A program made the translations under genes and the position numbers. The notes below the pieces were generated by a model, which was not told the origin of the DNA, did no database searches, and was given only the letters and a program-made list of their open reading frames with translations. From NCBI GenBank assembly GCA_000768855.1, contig JRAN01000032.1, positions 1 to 64,000 on the forward strand: 64,000 nucleotides of DNA, written 5' to 3'. The first letter of the stretch is position 1. Each line of letters begins with the position of its first letter. Below, in pieces: positions 8,394 through 16,951 of the stretch. Source of the stretch: Porphyromonadaceae bacterium COT-184 OH4590 (GTDB lineage: Bacteria; Bacteroidota; Bacteroidia; Bacteroidales; Paludibacteraceae).

Positions 8394-8928
8394 TTATGGG
8401 TAATTGTATAAACACTTTTTTTCTTTATCTATTGCCATAAAATTACCTTCTTCAATATCTCGTAAGTGATAATACTATTTACCTTTCAATACTATTTCGT
8501 ATATGTCATTAGGCACTATGTGCTCTTCAACTCCTCTTACAAAAATAAATTCATCGGATATTTTTCGAGGTCATCAAAAAACTCAATTTCAATGCTTGAA
8601 ACATCTACATTAACATCTCCATTCAAGGAGTTGAACAAAATATTATCTTTGGTTAAATATCCCAATAAAATCCCATAACCGAATCTTAAACTAATGGCTA
8701 TATTTGTGTCTCTATCCGACAACAATATCCCTTTTATTTGGTAATATCTGCCTTTTTTGTCTTCATACTTACCCACAAGGTTATTGTCTAAATTGAATTT
8801 AAAATATCCGTTACCTTTTTTAAGGACAAAATGACATTGTCTTTTATTCGATTAGACAAGAAAGAGTATTTGTTGGGCAATAAATCACATATTTTCACAA
8901 ATACTTCACAATTAAACTTCTCTTTTTT
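8394..8928 (-). pseudogene. Decayed gene with frameshifts and in-frame stops
   Basis: Three frames on the minus strand join into one plausible protein. The N-terminal piece (CEVFVKICDLLPNKYSFL...) runs from 8928 to an A-tract at about 8816-8821. There the frame shifts to LKKGNGYFKFNLDNN..., which is open to 8537. A second shift near 8550 leads to DEFIFVRGVEEHIVPNDIY... ending at a stop at 8475-8477. After that stop the same frame continues with LRDIEEGNFMAIDKEKK to 8394. The longest intact piece is 79 residues. I do not recognise the family. The GNFMAIDKE end resembles small cytoplasmic proteins, but this is weak. It lies 21 nt after murU and looks like a relic. Confidence 0.6.
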
Positions 8929-8949
8929 CTAAAAAAACTAAACATAAAT

Positions 8950-9684
8950 TTATATAAAAACATTAGAAATCACTTTGAGTTGTTCTATTTTGCCCACATC
9001 GGTTACTTGCAAATCGGGCTGTTGATAAGCTACTATCCGTTCCTTATCGCAGACAGAGAGGTAAAAATCGGTTATAGAGAATGGTTCTGTACGACACTGC
9101 ATAAGAGAGAATATGCGAGGAGAAATCACGTGTATACCGTTGAATGCCAACGGAATATATTGTCTTTCATCGAAGTCGGCAAAAGGTGTTTTCAGTTCGT
9201 CGGTTTTGACATTTTTCCATCCTGCCAAATGGTTGTTTTTATCGAAAAGCAGGTAACGACTTGTTTGTCTATCACTTACCAATAGTGTAGCAAGGTTTTC
9301 TTCTCTGTGTGTGGCATAAAACTTCTCTACATCGAGGTCCGAAATAATATCTACATTGTATGCTAAAAATGGTTTATTTCCAAGCAATTGTTTTGCATAT
9401 AAAATTCCTCCACCTGTATCGAGCAGTTGCTCCTTTTCGTACGAAATGTAGATGTTGGCGTCAAAATGAGTTTTTGCCACAAAGTCAAAAATTTGTTCGG
9501 CAAAATGGTGTGCATTGATTACGATATGGTCAAAACCGGCTTTTTGCAATCGCCCTATGGCTATCTCCAACAGGGTTTTATTCCCAATCGTTACCAATGC
9601 CTTGGGTTTGTCGTCAGTGAGCGGTCGGAGGCGAGTGCCAAGCCCTGCAGCAAATATAAGTGCAGTTCGTTTAGAATAACTCAT
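8950..9684 (-). CDS. murU: N-acetylmuramate-1-phosphate uridylyltransferase (MurU-like)
   Basis: This 244-residue sugar-1-phosphate nucleotidyltransferase is expected to convert MurNAc-1-phosphate plus UTP to UDP-MurNAc in the recycling pathway that bypasses de novo synthesis. The signature LIFAAGLGTRLRPLTDDKPKAL holds the nucleotide-binding loop and catalytic Lys, and VDIISDLD supplies the metal-binding Asp. Its start overlaps the stop of the AmgK-RapZ gene by 14 nt. An anomeric sugar kinase followed by MurU is the known arrangement in this pathway. A mannose- or glucose-1-phosphate enzyme is the alternative, but the neighbour favours MurU. Confidence 0.85.
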   Translation of the reverse strand: MSYSKRTALIFAAGLGTRLRPLTDDKPKALVTIGNKTLLEIAIGRLQKAGFDHIVINAHHFAEQIFDFVAKTHFDANIYISYEKEQLLDTGGGILYAKQLLGNKPFLAYNVDIISDLDVEKFYATHREENLATLLVSDRQTSRYLLFDKNNHLAGWKNVKTDELKTPFADFDERQYIPLAFNGIHVISPRIFSLMQCRTEPFSITDFYLSVCDKERIVAYQQPDLQVTDVGKIEQLKVISNVFI

Positions 9685-11086
9685 TATGTTTCAACTTTAT
9701 ATCTACATCAAAATCTTTTAGATACTCTGCCAAACTTTCGGCACAAAACACCGAACGGTGCTGTCCGCCCGTGCATCCGAAAAATACCGACAAGTGCGTA
9801 AATCTGCGTTTGGAATAGACCTCTATATGCTTGGTTATTAACGAATAAACATTGTTGAGAAAAACCTGCACTTCTCCATTGGCAAGCAAAAAATCTTTTA
9901 CCTTTTTGTCTCTGCCTGTAAGGTGTTTGTATTCTGCATATCTGCCGGGATTGTAAATGCTGCGACAATCAAATACATAACCGCCTCCATTGCCCGAATA
10001 GTCGATAGGAATGCCACATTTTTTGTACGAAAAACTTTCGATTTGCACCTGTAAACGTGCAGGTTGATTGCTGCGATTAATTATTTTATCTCTTTTATAA
10101 CAGTCGAATTGCTTATTATCAAAAACTTCCGACAAGTATGGTAGTTCCTCAAATGGCATAAGTTGTCCTATATTTGCCAATGCCAAAGGTATAGACTCTA
10201 TAAAATGAGGCTTTTTCTCAATCAACCCCCTCAACCCGTAAGCACCAAGTACTTGTAGCTGGCGAAATAATACAAAATATTTCAAACGCTCTATGAAGTC
10301 GGCTTTCGATATGGTTTTGTAGCGTTGCAATCTCTCCAAATATGTGTCGATTAGCTTGTTGCGTACATCTTCCGAGAAATTAGCCTTTGCCTGCCACAGA
10401 AACGATGCCACATCGTAGTAAAACGAACCTTTTCGTCCTCCTTGGAAGTCGATGAAATATGGACAGTCGTCTTTTATCATAACATTACGACTCTGAAAGT
10501 CTCGATACATAAAAACCTCTTCATCACGATTTTGCAAAATTATCTTCGCCAAAGTCTCAAAATCTTTATCAAGTGCAATCTCGTCAATCTCCACTCCGAT
10601 AATTTTTAGGAAACAATATTTGAAATAGTTGAGGTCGAACCACACATTACGCCTATCAAGCCTCGCCTGAGGGTAGCATACCGAATAGTCGAGCCTCTTA
10701 TCTACTCCAAACTGAATATCAGGCAGATACGCAATTGTTTTATGTAGCAAAGCCAACTCTTGTGAGCTAAACGAACCACTCTGTCGCCCCTGATAAATGG
10801 TATCAAACAGGGTATTGTCAGCAAGATCGGTCTGTATGTACGACATTGCATCATCGCTGATTGCCAGCACCTTAGGAGCAGGTATATTAACCTCAGCAAA
10901 GGCTTGTGATATTGCCACAAAAGCCCTATTCTCATCTACCGACATACCCACAACTCCGATTAAAGAGGGGCTGTTGTCGCCTGTTATACGATAATACCTC
11001 CTATTGCTCCCCGATTGAGCCAATGGTGTAATTTGGCACTTTTTCTCTTTTGTATATTGTTGGTATAGAGATTGTAACGATTGCAT
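9671..11086 (-). CDS. Fusion of anomeric amino-sugar kinase (AmgK-like) and RapZ C-terminal domain
   Basis: This 471-residue protein has two domains. Residues 1-330 form an aminoglycoside-phosphotransferase-like kinase of the AmgK type: MYRDFQSRNVMI is the catalytic loop and YFIDFQGGRKG carries the metal-binding Asp. It would phosphorylate MurNAc or GlcNAc at C1. Residues 345-471 match the RapZ C-terminal domain, with FDCR, NPGR, TGRDKKVKDFL and the terminal GCTGGQHRSV. In RapZ that domain senses glucosamine-6-phosphate, but the P-loop half of RapZ is absent here. The gene overlaps murU. I infer a kinase whose activity may be tuned by amino-sugar phosphate binding. Confidence 0.85.
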   Translation of the reverse strand: MQSLQSLYQQYTKEKKCQITPLAQSGSNRRYYRITGDNSPSLIGVVGMSVDENRAFVAISQAFAEVNIPAPKVLAISDDAMSYIQTDLADNTLFDTIYQGRQSGSFSSQELALLHKTIAYLPDIQFGVDKRLDYSVCYPQARLDRRNVWFDLNYFKYCFLKIIGVEIDEIALDKDFETLAKIILQNRDEEVFMYRDFQSRNVMIKDDCPYFIDFQGGRKGSFYYDVASFLWQAKANFSEDVRNKLIDTYLERLQRYKTISKADFIERLKYFVLFRQLQVLGAYGLRGLIEKKPHFIESIPLALANIGQLMPFEELPYLSEVFDNKQFDCYKRDKIINRSNQPARLQVQIESFSYKKCGIPIDYSGNGGGYVFDCRSIYNPGRYAEYKHLTGRDKKVKDFLLANGEVQVFLNNVYSLITKHIEVYSKRRFTHLSVFFGCTGGQHRSVFCAESLAEYLKDFDVDIKLKHNELF

Positions 11087-11371
11087 TTTATTAGCTTTGG
11101 ATTAATATTTTTCGAACCTCTTTGCAGTTTGGCAAAATTAACAATAAAATTTTAGAAAATTACGGTTGTGTAGTTTTTAACCCGGATTACGCATTAGAAA
11201 AAATGTATACTGTCTGCCTCGACCTAAGAGTATGTAAATGCGATTGCAGCTTTAGTACGATTGTAGGTTATCAATACTCCCAATACCAAAGCAGACTTTC
11301 CTTTGGCTTTTCAAGTAAAGTCCACCTTCGCAGGAATGACAGAACGCAACAAATTATTAATTTTACATTAA
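11087..11371. other. Intergenic stretch without recognised gene
   Basis: About 285 bases between divergently read neighbours' ends. It includes the segment CCGGATTACGC near 11184, which recurs in inverted form at 42971-42981 (GCGTAATCCGG). No ORF with gene-like features is seen. Confidence 0.4.
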
Positions 11372-11405
11372 AAAAAGAGGTTTCCTTTTTCAGAAACCCC
11401 TTTTT
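11372..11405 (-). terminator. Terminator after etfA
   Basis: The arms 11372-11384 and 11393-11405 pair over 13 bp with one mismatch (AAAAAG-GGTTTC type) around an 8-nt loop. A/T tracts flank both sides, so it could work on either strand. It lies directly after the etfA stop. Confidence 0.75.
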
Positions 11406-11408
11406 AAC

Positions 11409-12416
11409 TCAAAACTTTTTAATGTTTTTGATTTTTTCGTTGAGAAGTGGCACTATTTTATGCACATCGCCCACTATGCCTATATCGGCAACGCTGAATA
11501 TGGGAGCATATTTGTCGCGGTTGATAGCGATGATATATTCGCTCTCCTCCATACCTGCCAAGTGCTGAATAGCACCCGATATACCGCAAGCAATATAAAG
11601 TTCGGGGCGAACGGTTTTGCCTGTCTGCCCTACCTGCGAACAGTGTTCTATAATACCTGCATCGACCATTGCACGCGAGGCTGCTATCTCACCACCGAGG
11701 GTTTGAGCCAATGCTCTCAGCTTGTTGAATCCTTCGGCATTGCCTACACCACGTCCTCCGGCAACCAATATTTTCGATTCCGAAATATCGGCAACACATT
11801 TGCACTCTTTTACCTCCTCTACAATGCGTACACGATTTATTTTTGCCTTATCAAAATTAACATTGTAGTTTACAATCTCTCCTTTACGAGATACGTCGGG
11901 AGCTATTCTCTGCATCACACCCGGACGCACGGTTGACATCTGCGGGCGATGATTTTTACAAAGAATTGTTGCCATAAGGTTACCACCAAAGGCAGGACGG
12001 GTCATAAGAAGCTCTCCGCTTTCGCCTATTTCGAGTTGTGTACAGTCGGCAGTAAGCCCAGTGTTGGTGCGTGCCGATAGTCTCGGAGCGAGGTCACGTC
12101 CGATGATAGTAGCACCAAGTAGCAATATAGCGGGTTTCTGCTCAAGTATAATCTGGCTTACTGCTTGTGTATAAGGTTCGGTAAGGTAGCTTTTCAGATA
12201 TTCATTGTCCACTACCAAAACCTTATCGGCTCCGGCAGCGATAAGCTCTTGAGCCTTATCCGAAATACCTTTACCCAAAATAAGAGCCACTACTTTTTCG
12301 CCAACGCGGTCGGCAAGTTCACGAGCTTTACCCAAAAGCTCAAGACCAACGCTTTGCACTGCACCATCACGTTGTTCTACAAAAACATATATATCTTTAT
12401 ATTGAGAAATATCCAT
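11409..12416 (-). CDS. etfA: Electron transfer flavoprotein alpha subunit
   Basis: This 335-residue FAD-binding subunit pairs with EtfB and shuttles electrons to or from the acyl-CoA dehydrogenase encoded upstream. The C-terminal ETF-alpha signature is present (VAGGRGVGNAEGF, ASRAMVDAG, GQTGKTVRPELYIACGISGA, which binds FAD). The ATG at 12416 gives MDISQYKDIYVF and is preferred to an in-frame start at 12467 that would overlap the etfB end. The gap to etfB is 19 nt. A hairpin terminator follows. In anaerobes this Bcd-EtfBA set can bifurcate electrons to ferredoxin. Confidence 0.94.
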   Translation of the reverse strand: MDISQYKDIYVFVEQRDGAVQSVGLELLGKARELADRVGEKVVALILGKGISDKAQELIAAGADKVLVVDNEYLKSYLTEPYTQAVSQIILEQKPAILLLGATIIGRDLAPRLSARTNTGLTADCTQLEIGESGELLMTRPAFGGNLMATILCKNHRPQMSTVRPGVMQRIAPDVSRKGEIVNYNVNFDKAKINRVRIVEEVKECKCVADISESKILVAGGRGVGNAEGFNKLRALAQTLGGEIAASRAMVDAGIIEHCSQVGQTGKTVRPELYIACGISGAIQHLAGMEESEYIIAINRDKYAPIFSVADIGIVGDVHKIVPLLNEKIKNIKKF

Positions 12417-12435
12417 CTTTTTTTGTATTAAAAGG

Positions 12436-13218
12436 TTAAATGATGTGTCGTTCTTTAAGTTTTTCAACTATTATATCTACCGCCTCCTCAGCCGATACCT
12501 CAAATGTGGCTCCGGCAGGCTTCAAACTCTTAGGGAAGGCTTTCATAACGCTTGTGGGCGAACCCGCTTTACCGATTTTATCTTCGGCAACGTCGATGCG
12601 GTCGGCACCCCAAACCTCTACCTCTCTTTGATATGCCTCAACTATCCCTCTCATATTCATATAACGAGGTTTAACAGCCGATGCCAACACCGTTACAAGA
12701 CAAGGGGCATCCATCTGAAGCACCTGATAGCCGTCATCGGTCTGTTTACGTAGAGTAAATGTTTTATTGCCATCGAAGTCAATATCTTCGAGGTACGACA
12801 CCTGCGGTATGTCGAGATGTTCGGCTATCTGAGGACCTACCTGTGCCGTATCGCCGTCGATAGCTTGACGACCGGCAACAACAAGGTCGTATTCTAAAGT
12901 ACGCAACGCTCCTGCAATAGCATTTGATGTTGCCAAAGTATCGGCACCGCCAAGCTTACGGTCGGTAAGCAATATGGCACGGTCAACACCCATTGCCAAA
13001 GCCTCACGAAGGATAGCATCAGCCTGTGGCAGCCCCATTGTGATAACGGTAACGTGTGCGTTAAACTTATCTTTGAGCTGTAAAGCAAACTCCAATCCGC
13101 CCTTATCGTCGGGGTTCATAATGCTTGGCACACCTTCACGAATCAATGTGCCTGTCTGAGGATTTATCTTTACCTCAGTAGTATCCGGCACCTGTTTGAT
13201 ACAAACTATAATATTCAT
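12436..13218 (-). CDS. etfB: Electron transfer flavoprotein beta subunit
   Basis: This 260-residue subunit carries the AMP or second FAD site of the ETF heterodimer. The start MNIIVCIKQVPDTTEVKIN and the VVAGRQAIDGDTAQVGP segment are hallmark features of the family. It lies between the acyl-CoA dehydrogenase gene (139-nt gap) and etfA (19-nt gap), all on the minus strand, forming a bcd-etfB-etfA operon. Whether it belongs to the bifurcating class needs residue-level comparison of the FAD-beta site. Confidence 0.95.
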   Translation of the reverse strand: MNIIVCIKQVPDTTEVKINPQTGTLIREGVPSIMNPDDKGGLEFALQLKDKFNAHVTVITMGLPQADAILREALAMGVDRAILLTDRKLGGADTLATSNAIAGALRTLEYDLVVAGRQAIDGDTAQVGPQIAEHLDIPQVSYLEDIDFDGNKTFTLRKQTDDGYQVLQMDAPCLVTVLASAVKPRYMNMRGIVEAYQREVEVWGADRIDVAEDKIGKAGSPTSVMKAFPKSLKPAGATFEVSAEEAVDIIVEKLKERHII

Positions 13219-13357
13219 TTAGTTACAATTTTTCTGATATGTTTTTAATAATAATAAATGTTGTATATGCCTCATAAATAGCAATGTATGTGTTCGACAA
13301 CAAATACCTTTTCTTTTTAAGAGGCTTTTTACAAATAATTAAACAAGGCTAGCACGG

Positions 13358-14500
13358 TTATTTAAGTAATTTAGCAGCAATAACCATTTTTTGCACCTCC
13401 GAAGTACCTTCGTAAATCTCGGTAATCTTGGCATCGCGCATCATACGCTCTACAGGATATTCGCGAGTGTAACCATAACCGCCGTGTAGCTGCACCGCTT
13501 TGGTAGTAACCTCCATAGCTGTTTCGGCTCCGAAAAGTTTGGCCATAGCAGCGTCTACCGAATACGGTATGCCGTTGTCTTTCTTATAGCTTGCACTACG
13601 CACCAGCATACGAGCCGCCTGTACTTTGGTTTCGAGCTCTGCGAGCTGAAATTGTGTGTTCTGAAACTGCGATATACTGCGTCCAAACTGCTTACGCTCT
13701 TTGGTATAGCGTATTGTTTCGTCCATAGCACCTTGAGCAATACCCAAAGCCTGAGCAGCGATACCTATACGACCGCCATCGAGAGTCTTCATAGCTATGC
13801 CAAAACCTTTTCCTATCTGTCCGAGCATATTCTCTTTGGGTACGCGACAATCCTCGAAGATAAGTTCGGTAGTAGCCGACCCGCGGATACCCATCTTCTT
13901 CTCTTTTTTACCGATAGAGAATCCGGGAGTGCCTTTCTCGATAATAAATGCGGTAATACCTTTGTTACCCAGCGACTTATCGGTCATAGCAAATATCACA
14001 TACACGTGTGCATAGATGGCATTTGTGATAAAAATCTTACTGCCGTTGATAATGTAGTGATCGCCGCCGTCGAGTACAGCTGTAGTCTGTTGCATAGCGG
14101 CGTCGGTACCCGCATTAGGCTCGGTAAGCCCGAAAGCACCAATCCATTCGCCCGAAGCGAGTTTGGGCAGGTATTTCATTTTTTGCTCCTCTGTACCCGA
14201 TTCGAGTATCGGGGCACAACATAGTGAGGTGTGTGCAGAGAGTATCACACCTGTGGTACCACACACTCTCGACAGCTCTTCGACAGCCATACCATACATC
14301 TGGTTTGTACCACCGACACCGCCGTACTTTGCAGGTATAGGAATACCCATTAAACCAATCTTTGCCATTTTTTCGACAGTCTCCAAGGGGAAACGCTCAT
14401 CCTCGTCCACTTCGGCAGCCAAAGGTTTTACCTCTTTTTCTGCAAACTCACGTATCATTTGTAGAAAAAGCTCTTCAGTTTTTGATAAGCCAAAATCCAT
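13358..14500 (-). CDS. Short-chain acyl-CoA dehydrogenase (butyryl-CoA dehydrogenase type)
   Basis: This 380-residue flavoenzyme interconverts crotonyl-CoA and butyryl-CoA or a similar short acyl-CoA. The three acyl-CoA dehydrogenase domains are present: an N-terminal helical part; the FAD/substrate segment GAFGLTEPNAGTDAAMQ; and a C-terminal helical domain with QLHGGYGYTREYP and IYEGTSEVQ, whose Glu is the catalytic base in the short-chain group. Immediate linkage to etfB-etfA points to a Bcd-Etf complex, used in butyrate formation by some Bacteroidales. Thiolase, hydroxybutyryl-CoA dehydrogenase and crotonase genes are not in the window, so the pathway is inferred. Confidence 0.9.
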   Translation of the reverse strand: MDFGLSKTEELFLQMIREFAEKEVKPLAAEVDEDERFPLETVEKMAKIGLMGIPIPAKYGGVGGTNQMYGMAVEELSRVCGTTGVILSAHTSLCCAPILESGTEEQKMKYLPKLASGEWIGAFGLTEPNAGTDAAMQQTTAVLDGGDHYIINGSKIFITNAIYAHVYVIFAMTDKSLGNKGITAFIIEKGTPGFSIGKKEKKMGIRGSATTELIFEDCRVPKENMLGQIGKGFGIAMKTLDGGRIGIAAQALGIAQGAMDETIRYTKERKQFGRSISQFQNTQFQLAELETKVQAARMLVRSASYKKDNGIPYSVDAAMAKLFGAETAMEVTTKAVQLHGGYGYTREYPVERMMRDAKITEIYEGTSEVQKMVIAAKLLK

Positions 14501-14609
14501 AATGAATCTTATTAATTATTATATTGTTTATTATATCACGAAAAACACACCCTCAACAAGCTGATAACCTGTTGAAAAAATTTCTGCCACTGCCTGTTAA
14601 AAAAGCACA

Positions 14610-14617
14610 CAAAGGTA
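14610..14617 (-). promoter_or_regulatory. -7 box TACCTTTG of bcd-etfBA
   Basis: A minus-strand TAnnTTTG match about 110 nt before the bcd start, in the divergent gap to ftsI. Confidence 0.45.
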
Positions 14618-14740
14618 GTACTTTTTTCTGAGATATTCATCACTAATGTTCTTAAAAAAATCGCTTTATATTTCTTTGATTTTAAAAAAAACACCTCTAC
14701 CCAATCAAACTCTGATATGATATATTGTTCGGTTTTTTAT

Positions 14741-14748
14741 TAACTTTG
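14741..14748 (+). promoter_or_regulatory. -7 box TAACTTTG of ftsI-murE
   Basis: A perfect TAnnTTTG match 35 nt before the ftsI ATG. No well-spaced TTG is visible. Confidence 0.5.
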
Positions 14749-14783
14749 TAGGTTTTTTTAGAAAACGAATAATTTTACAATAG

Positions 14784-16907
14784 ATGGAGGCAAAAAGCAG
14801 GATAAATATTGGATTTCATATAATATATGCAATCTTTTTAATGCTTTTTCTATTTTGTATATGCTACATCATAGATATTCAATACATTAATGGCGACACT
14901 TGGAAAGCAATAGGGCAAACAATAAAAAGCTCTATGCAACCACGTAAAATAGAGCCTTTGAGAGGGAAAATTTATTGTTACAATATACACGGCGAAAAAG
15001 AGATAGTGGCGGCTTCGATGAAAGTATATAAGGTATACTTCAATGGTACACAGCTACACGCAATAGAAAAAGACCTAAGAGAGAAAAACAAAAAATTCAA
15101 TACCACCGACAGTATCAACAGGCTTTCGGAGGCACTTTCGAAGTTCTTCAACAATGCACCACCGTCTCACTACAAAGCCATTATAAACAAAGCATATAAC
15201 ACAAAAAAACGAGTACAGTTGGTAGCTCGAAACATAGACTATCTCGAACGAAAAGAGCTTATCAAAATGCCACTTCTAAACTCTGCAAAGGGCAAATACA
15301 CCGACTGTCTTATATCCGAAGAGGTAAACAGACGCATACATCCTTATGGCAATTTGGCTCTCCGTACCATAGGCGATGTCTATATAGACAAAAGTCAAAA
15401 GACAGACGGACGTTTTGGCATCGAACTTCAATTCGACTCATTACTGCGTGGAGTAGAGGGTGTTAGCAATCCTTTAAGAATAAGTAGGCGTAAAACTGTT
15501 TTTGATGAAGAAAAAAAAGCAGTCAATGGAGCAGATATAACTCTGACTTTAAACATTGATATGCAAGACATAGTACAAAACTGCCTTATGGAGCAAGCCC
15601 AAAAGCTTGGAATAGAGCGTGGTTGTGCCATATTGATGGAGGTTGCCACGGGTGAGATAAAAGCTATATCAAACCTATACTATTCGCCCAAAGGCTACTT
15701 TGAGGGAGGTAATATGGCAATATCAGACCTCAATCCACCGGGCTCTACATTTAAAGCCCTTACAATGATGATAGCCCTTGAGAATGGCATTATCACACCC
15801 GATACTATTATAAACGCTTTAGACAAAAAATATCCGAAAGTTACAGACCACTCTCCACAACCATTTTGGGGTGCCATCAGCGCTTCAGACGTATTTGTAT
15901 ATTCGTCTAATATCGGTATATCCAATATTATAGGCGATGCCTTCGAACGTGACCCGATGAGGTTTGTAAGAGAGATACAAAAGACAGGTGTCAATGAACC
16001 ATTCGATATACAATTGCCCGGAGCAACTGGATTCAAAATAGGTCCTATGCGATATTGGAATATCAAGGACACAATAAATCGTACCGATTTGCCTACATTG
16101 TCGTTCGGCTACCAGACGGCTGTGCCACCTATTTATATGTTGCGTTTCTATAATGCTATTGCAAACAATGGCAAAATGATTAATCCGTTTATAGTGAAAG
16201 AGATAGACAACAACGGAAATATTACGAAATTTAACACAAAAACTGTCAAATCGTCTATAGCGTCGAGCAGAACCATAAAGCAGATACAGACAATGCTTCG
16301 TAAAGTAATAGAACAAAAAGGAGGTACGGGTTATGCCTATCGTTCGTCGAAAGTTAGTTTTGCAGGCAAAACAGGTACAGCAGTTTTCCAGACAAACGAA
16401 GGAATTACCGACCAAGTAAGTTTTTGCGGTTACTTCCCTGCCGACAATCCGAAATATTCCTGTATAGTTGTTATGCAACGCCCCGGTATTTGGGGGTCTC
16501 AAAGCTGTGAAGTATTTCGCAATATCGCCGAAAAGATAACATCAATCAATACTACATTGGATATTGGCGATTTACAAGATACCATAACTTATCTGCCTTC
16601 GGTAAAAAACAGCAAAAAAGAGACATTAAAATATATACTTAACACTCTGGACATAAAATCGAATATTAGCAATTCGCCTTGGTTAATTGCCTCTAAAGAC
16701 AGTCTTAGAGTAAATACCTCGACACTTACGCTTATAGACAACCTTGTACCCAATGTAGTAGGAATGGGTGCCAAAGATGCCGTATATCTTTTAGAAAAAA
16801 GCGGTCTTAGAGTACATATATACGGCAGAGGTACGGTAAGACAACAGTCTATTGGACCAGGTACAAAGGTAATAAAAGGGCAAACCATAAGATTAGAGCT
16901 AAATTAG
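14784..16907 (+). CDS. ftsI: Penicillin-binding protein FtsI/SpoVD type with PASTA domain
   Basis: This 707-residue class B transpeptidase crosslinks septal peptidoglycan. It has a short cytoplasmic tail, one transmembrane helix (residues 10-30), a PBP dimerisation domain, then a transpeptidase domain with STFK (catalytic Ser), SSN and KTGT motifs. The last 60 residues form one PASTA domain (LVPNVVGMGAKDAVYLLE... ). murE follows after 44 nt. This pair is usually part of a longer mraZ-rsmH-ftsL-ftsI-murE-mraY cluster; here the upstream gene is a divergent acyl-CoA dehydrogenase and no ftsL-like ORF is seen. Confidence 0.93.
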   Translation: MEAKSRINIGFHIIYAIFLMLFLFCICYIIDIQYINGDTWKAIGQTIKSSMQPRKIEPLRGKIYCYNIHGEKEIVAASMKVYKVYFNGTQLHAIEKDLREKNKKFNTTDSINRLSEALSKFFNNAPPSHYKAIINKAYNTKKRVQLVARNIDYLERKELIKMPLLNSAKGKYTDCLISEEVNRRIHPYGNLALRTIGDVYIDKSQKTDGRFGIELQFDSLLRGVEGVSNPLRISRRKTVFDEEKKAVNGADITLTLNIDMQDIVQNCLMEQAQKLGIERGCAILMEVATGEIKAISNLYYSPKGYFEGGNMAISDLNPPGSTFKALTMMIALENGIITPDTIINALDKKYPKVTDHSPQPFWGAISASDVFVYSSNIGISNIIGDAFERDPMRFVREIQKTGVNEPFDIQLPGATGFKIGPMRYWNIKDTINRTDLPTLSFGYQTAVPPIYMLRFYNAIANNGKMINPFIVKEIDNNGNITKFNTKTVKSSIASSRTIKQIQTMLRKVIEQKGGTGYAYRSSKVSFAGKTGTAVFQTNEGITDQVSFCGYFPADNPKYSCIVVMQRPGIWGSQSCEVFRNIAEKITSINTTLDIGDLQDTITYLPSVKNSKKETLKYILNTLDIKSNISNSPWLIASKDSLRVNTSTLTLIDNLVPNVVGMGAKDAVYLLEKSGLRVHIYGRGTVRQQSIGPGTKVIKGQTIRLELN

Positions 16908-16951
16908 AATTATTAAAAAGCATATACAAAATCATTATAACACAACAGACA

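Noticed and set aside
13652-14224. 190-residue plus-strand ORF
   Set aside because: Antisense shadow of the acyl-CoA dehydrogenase gene.
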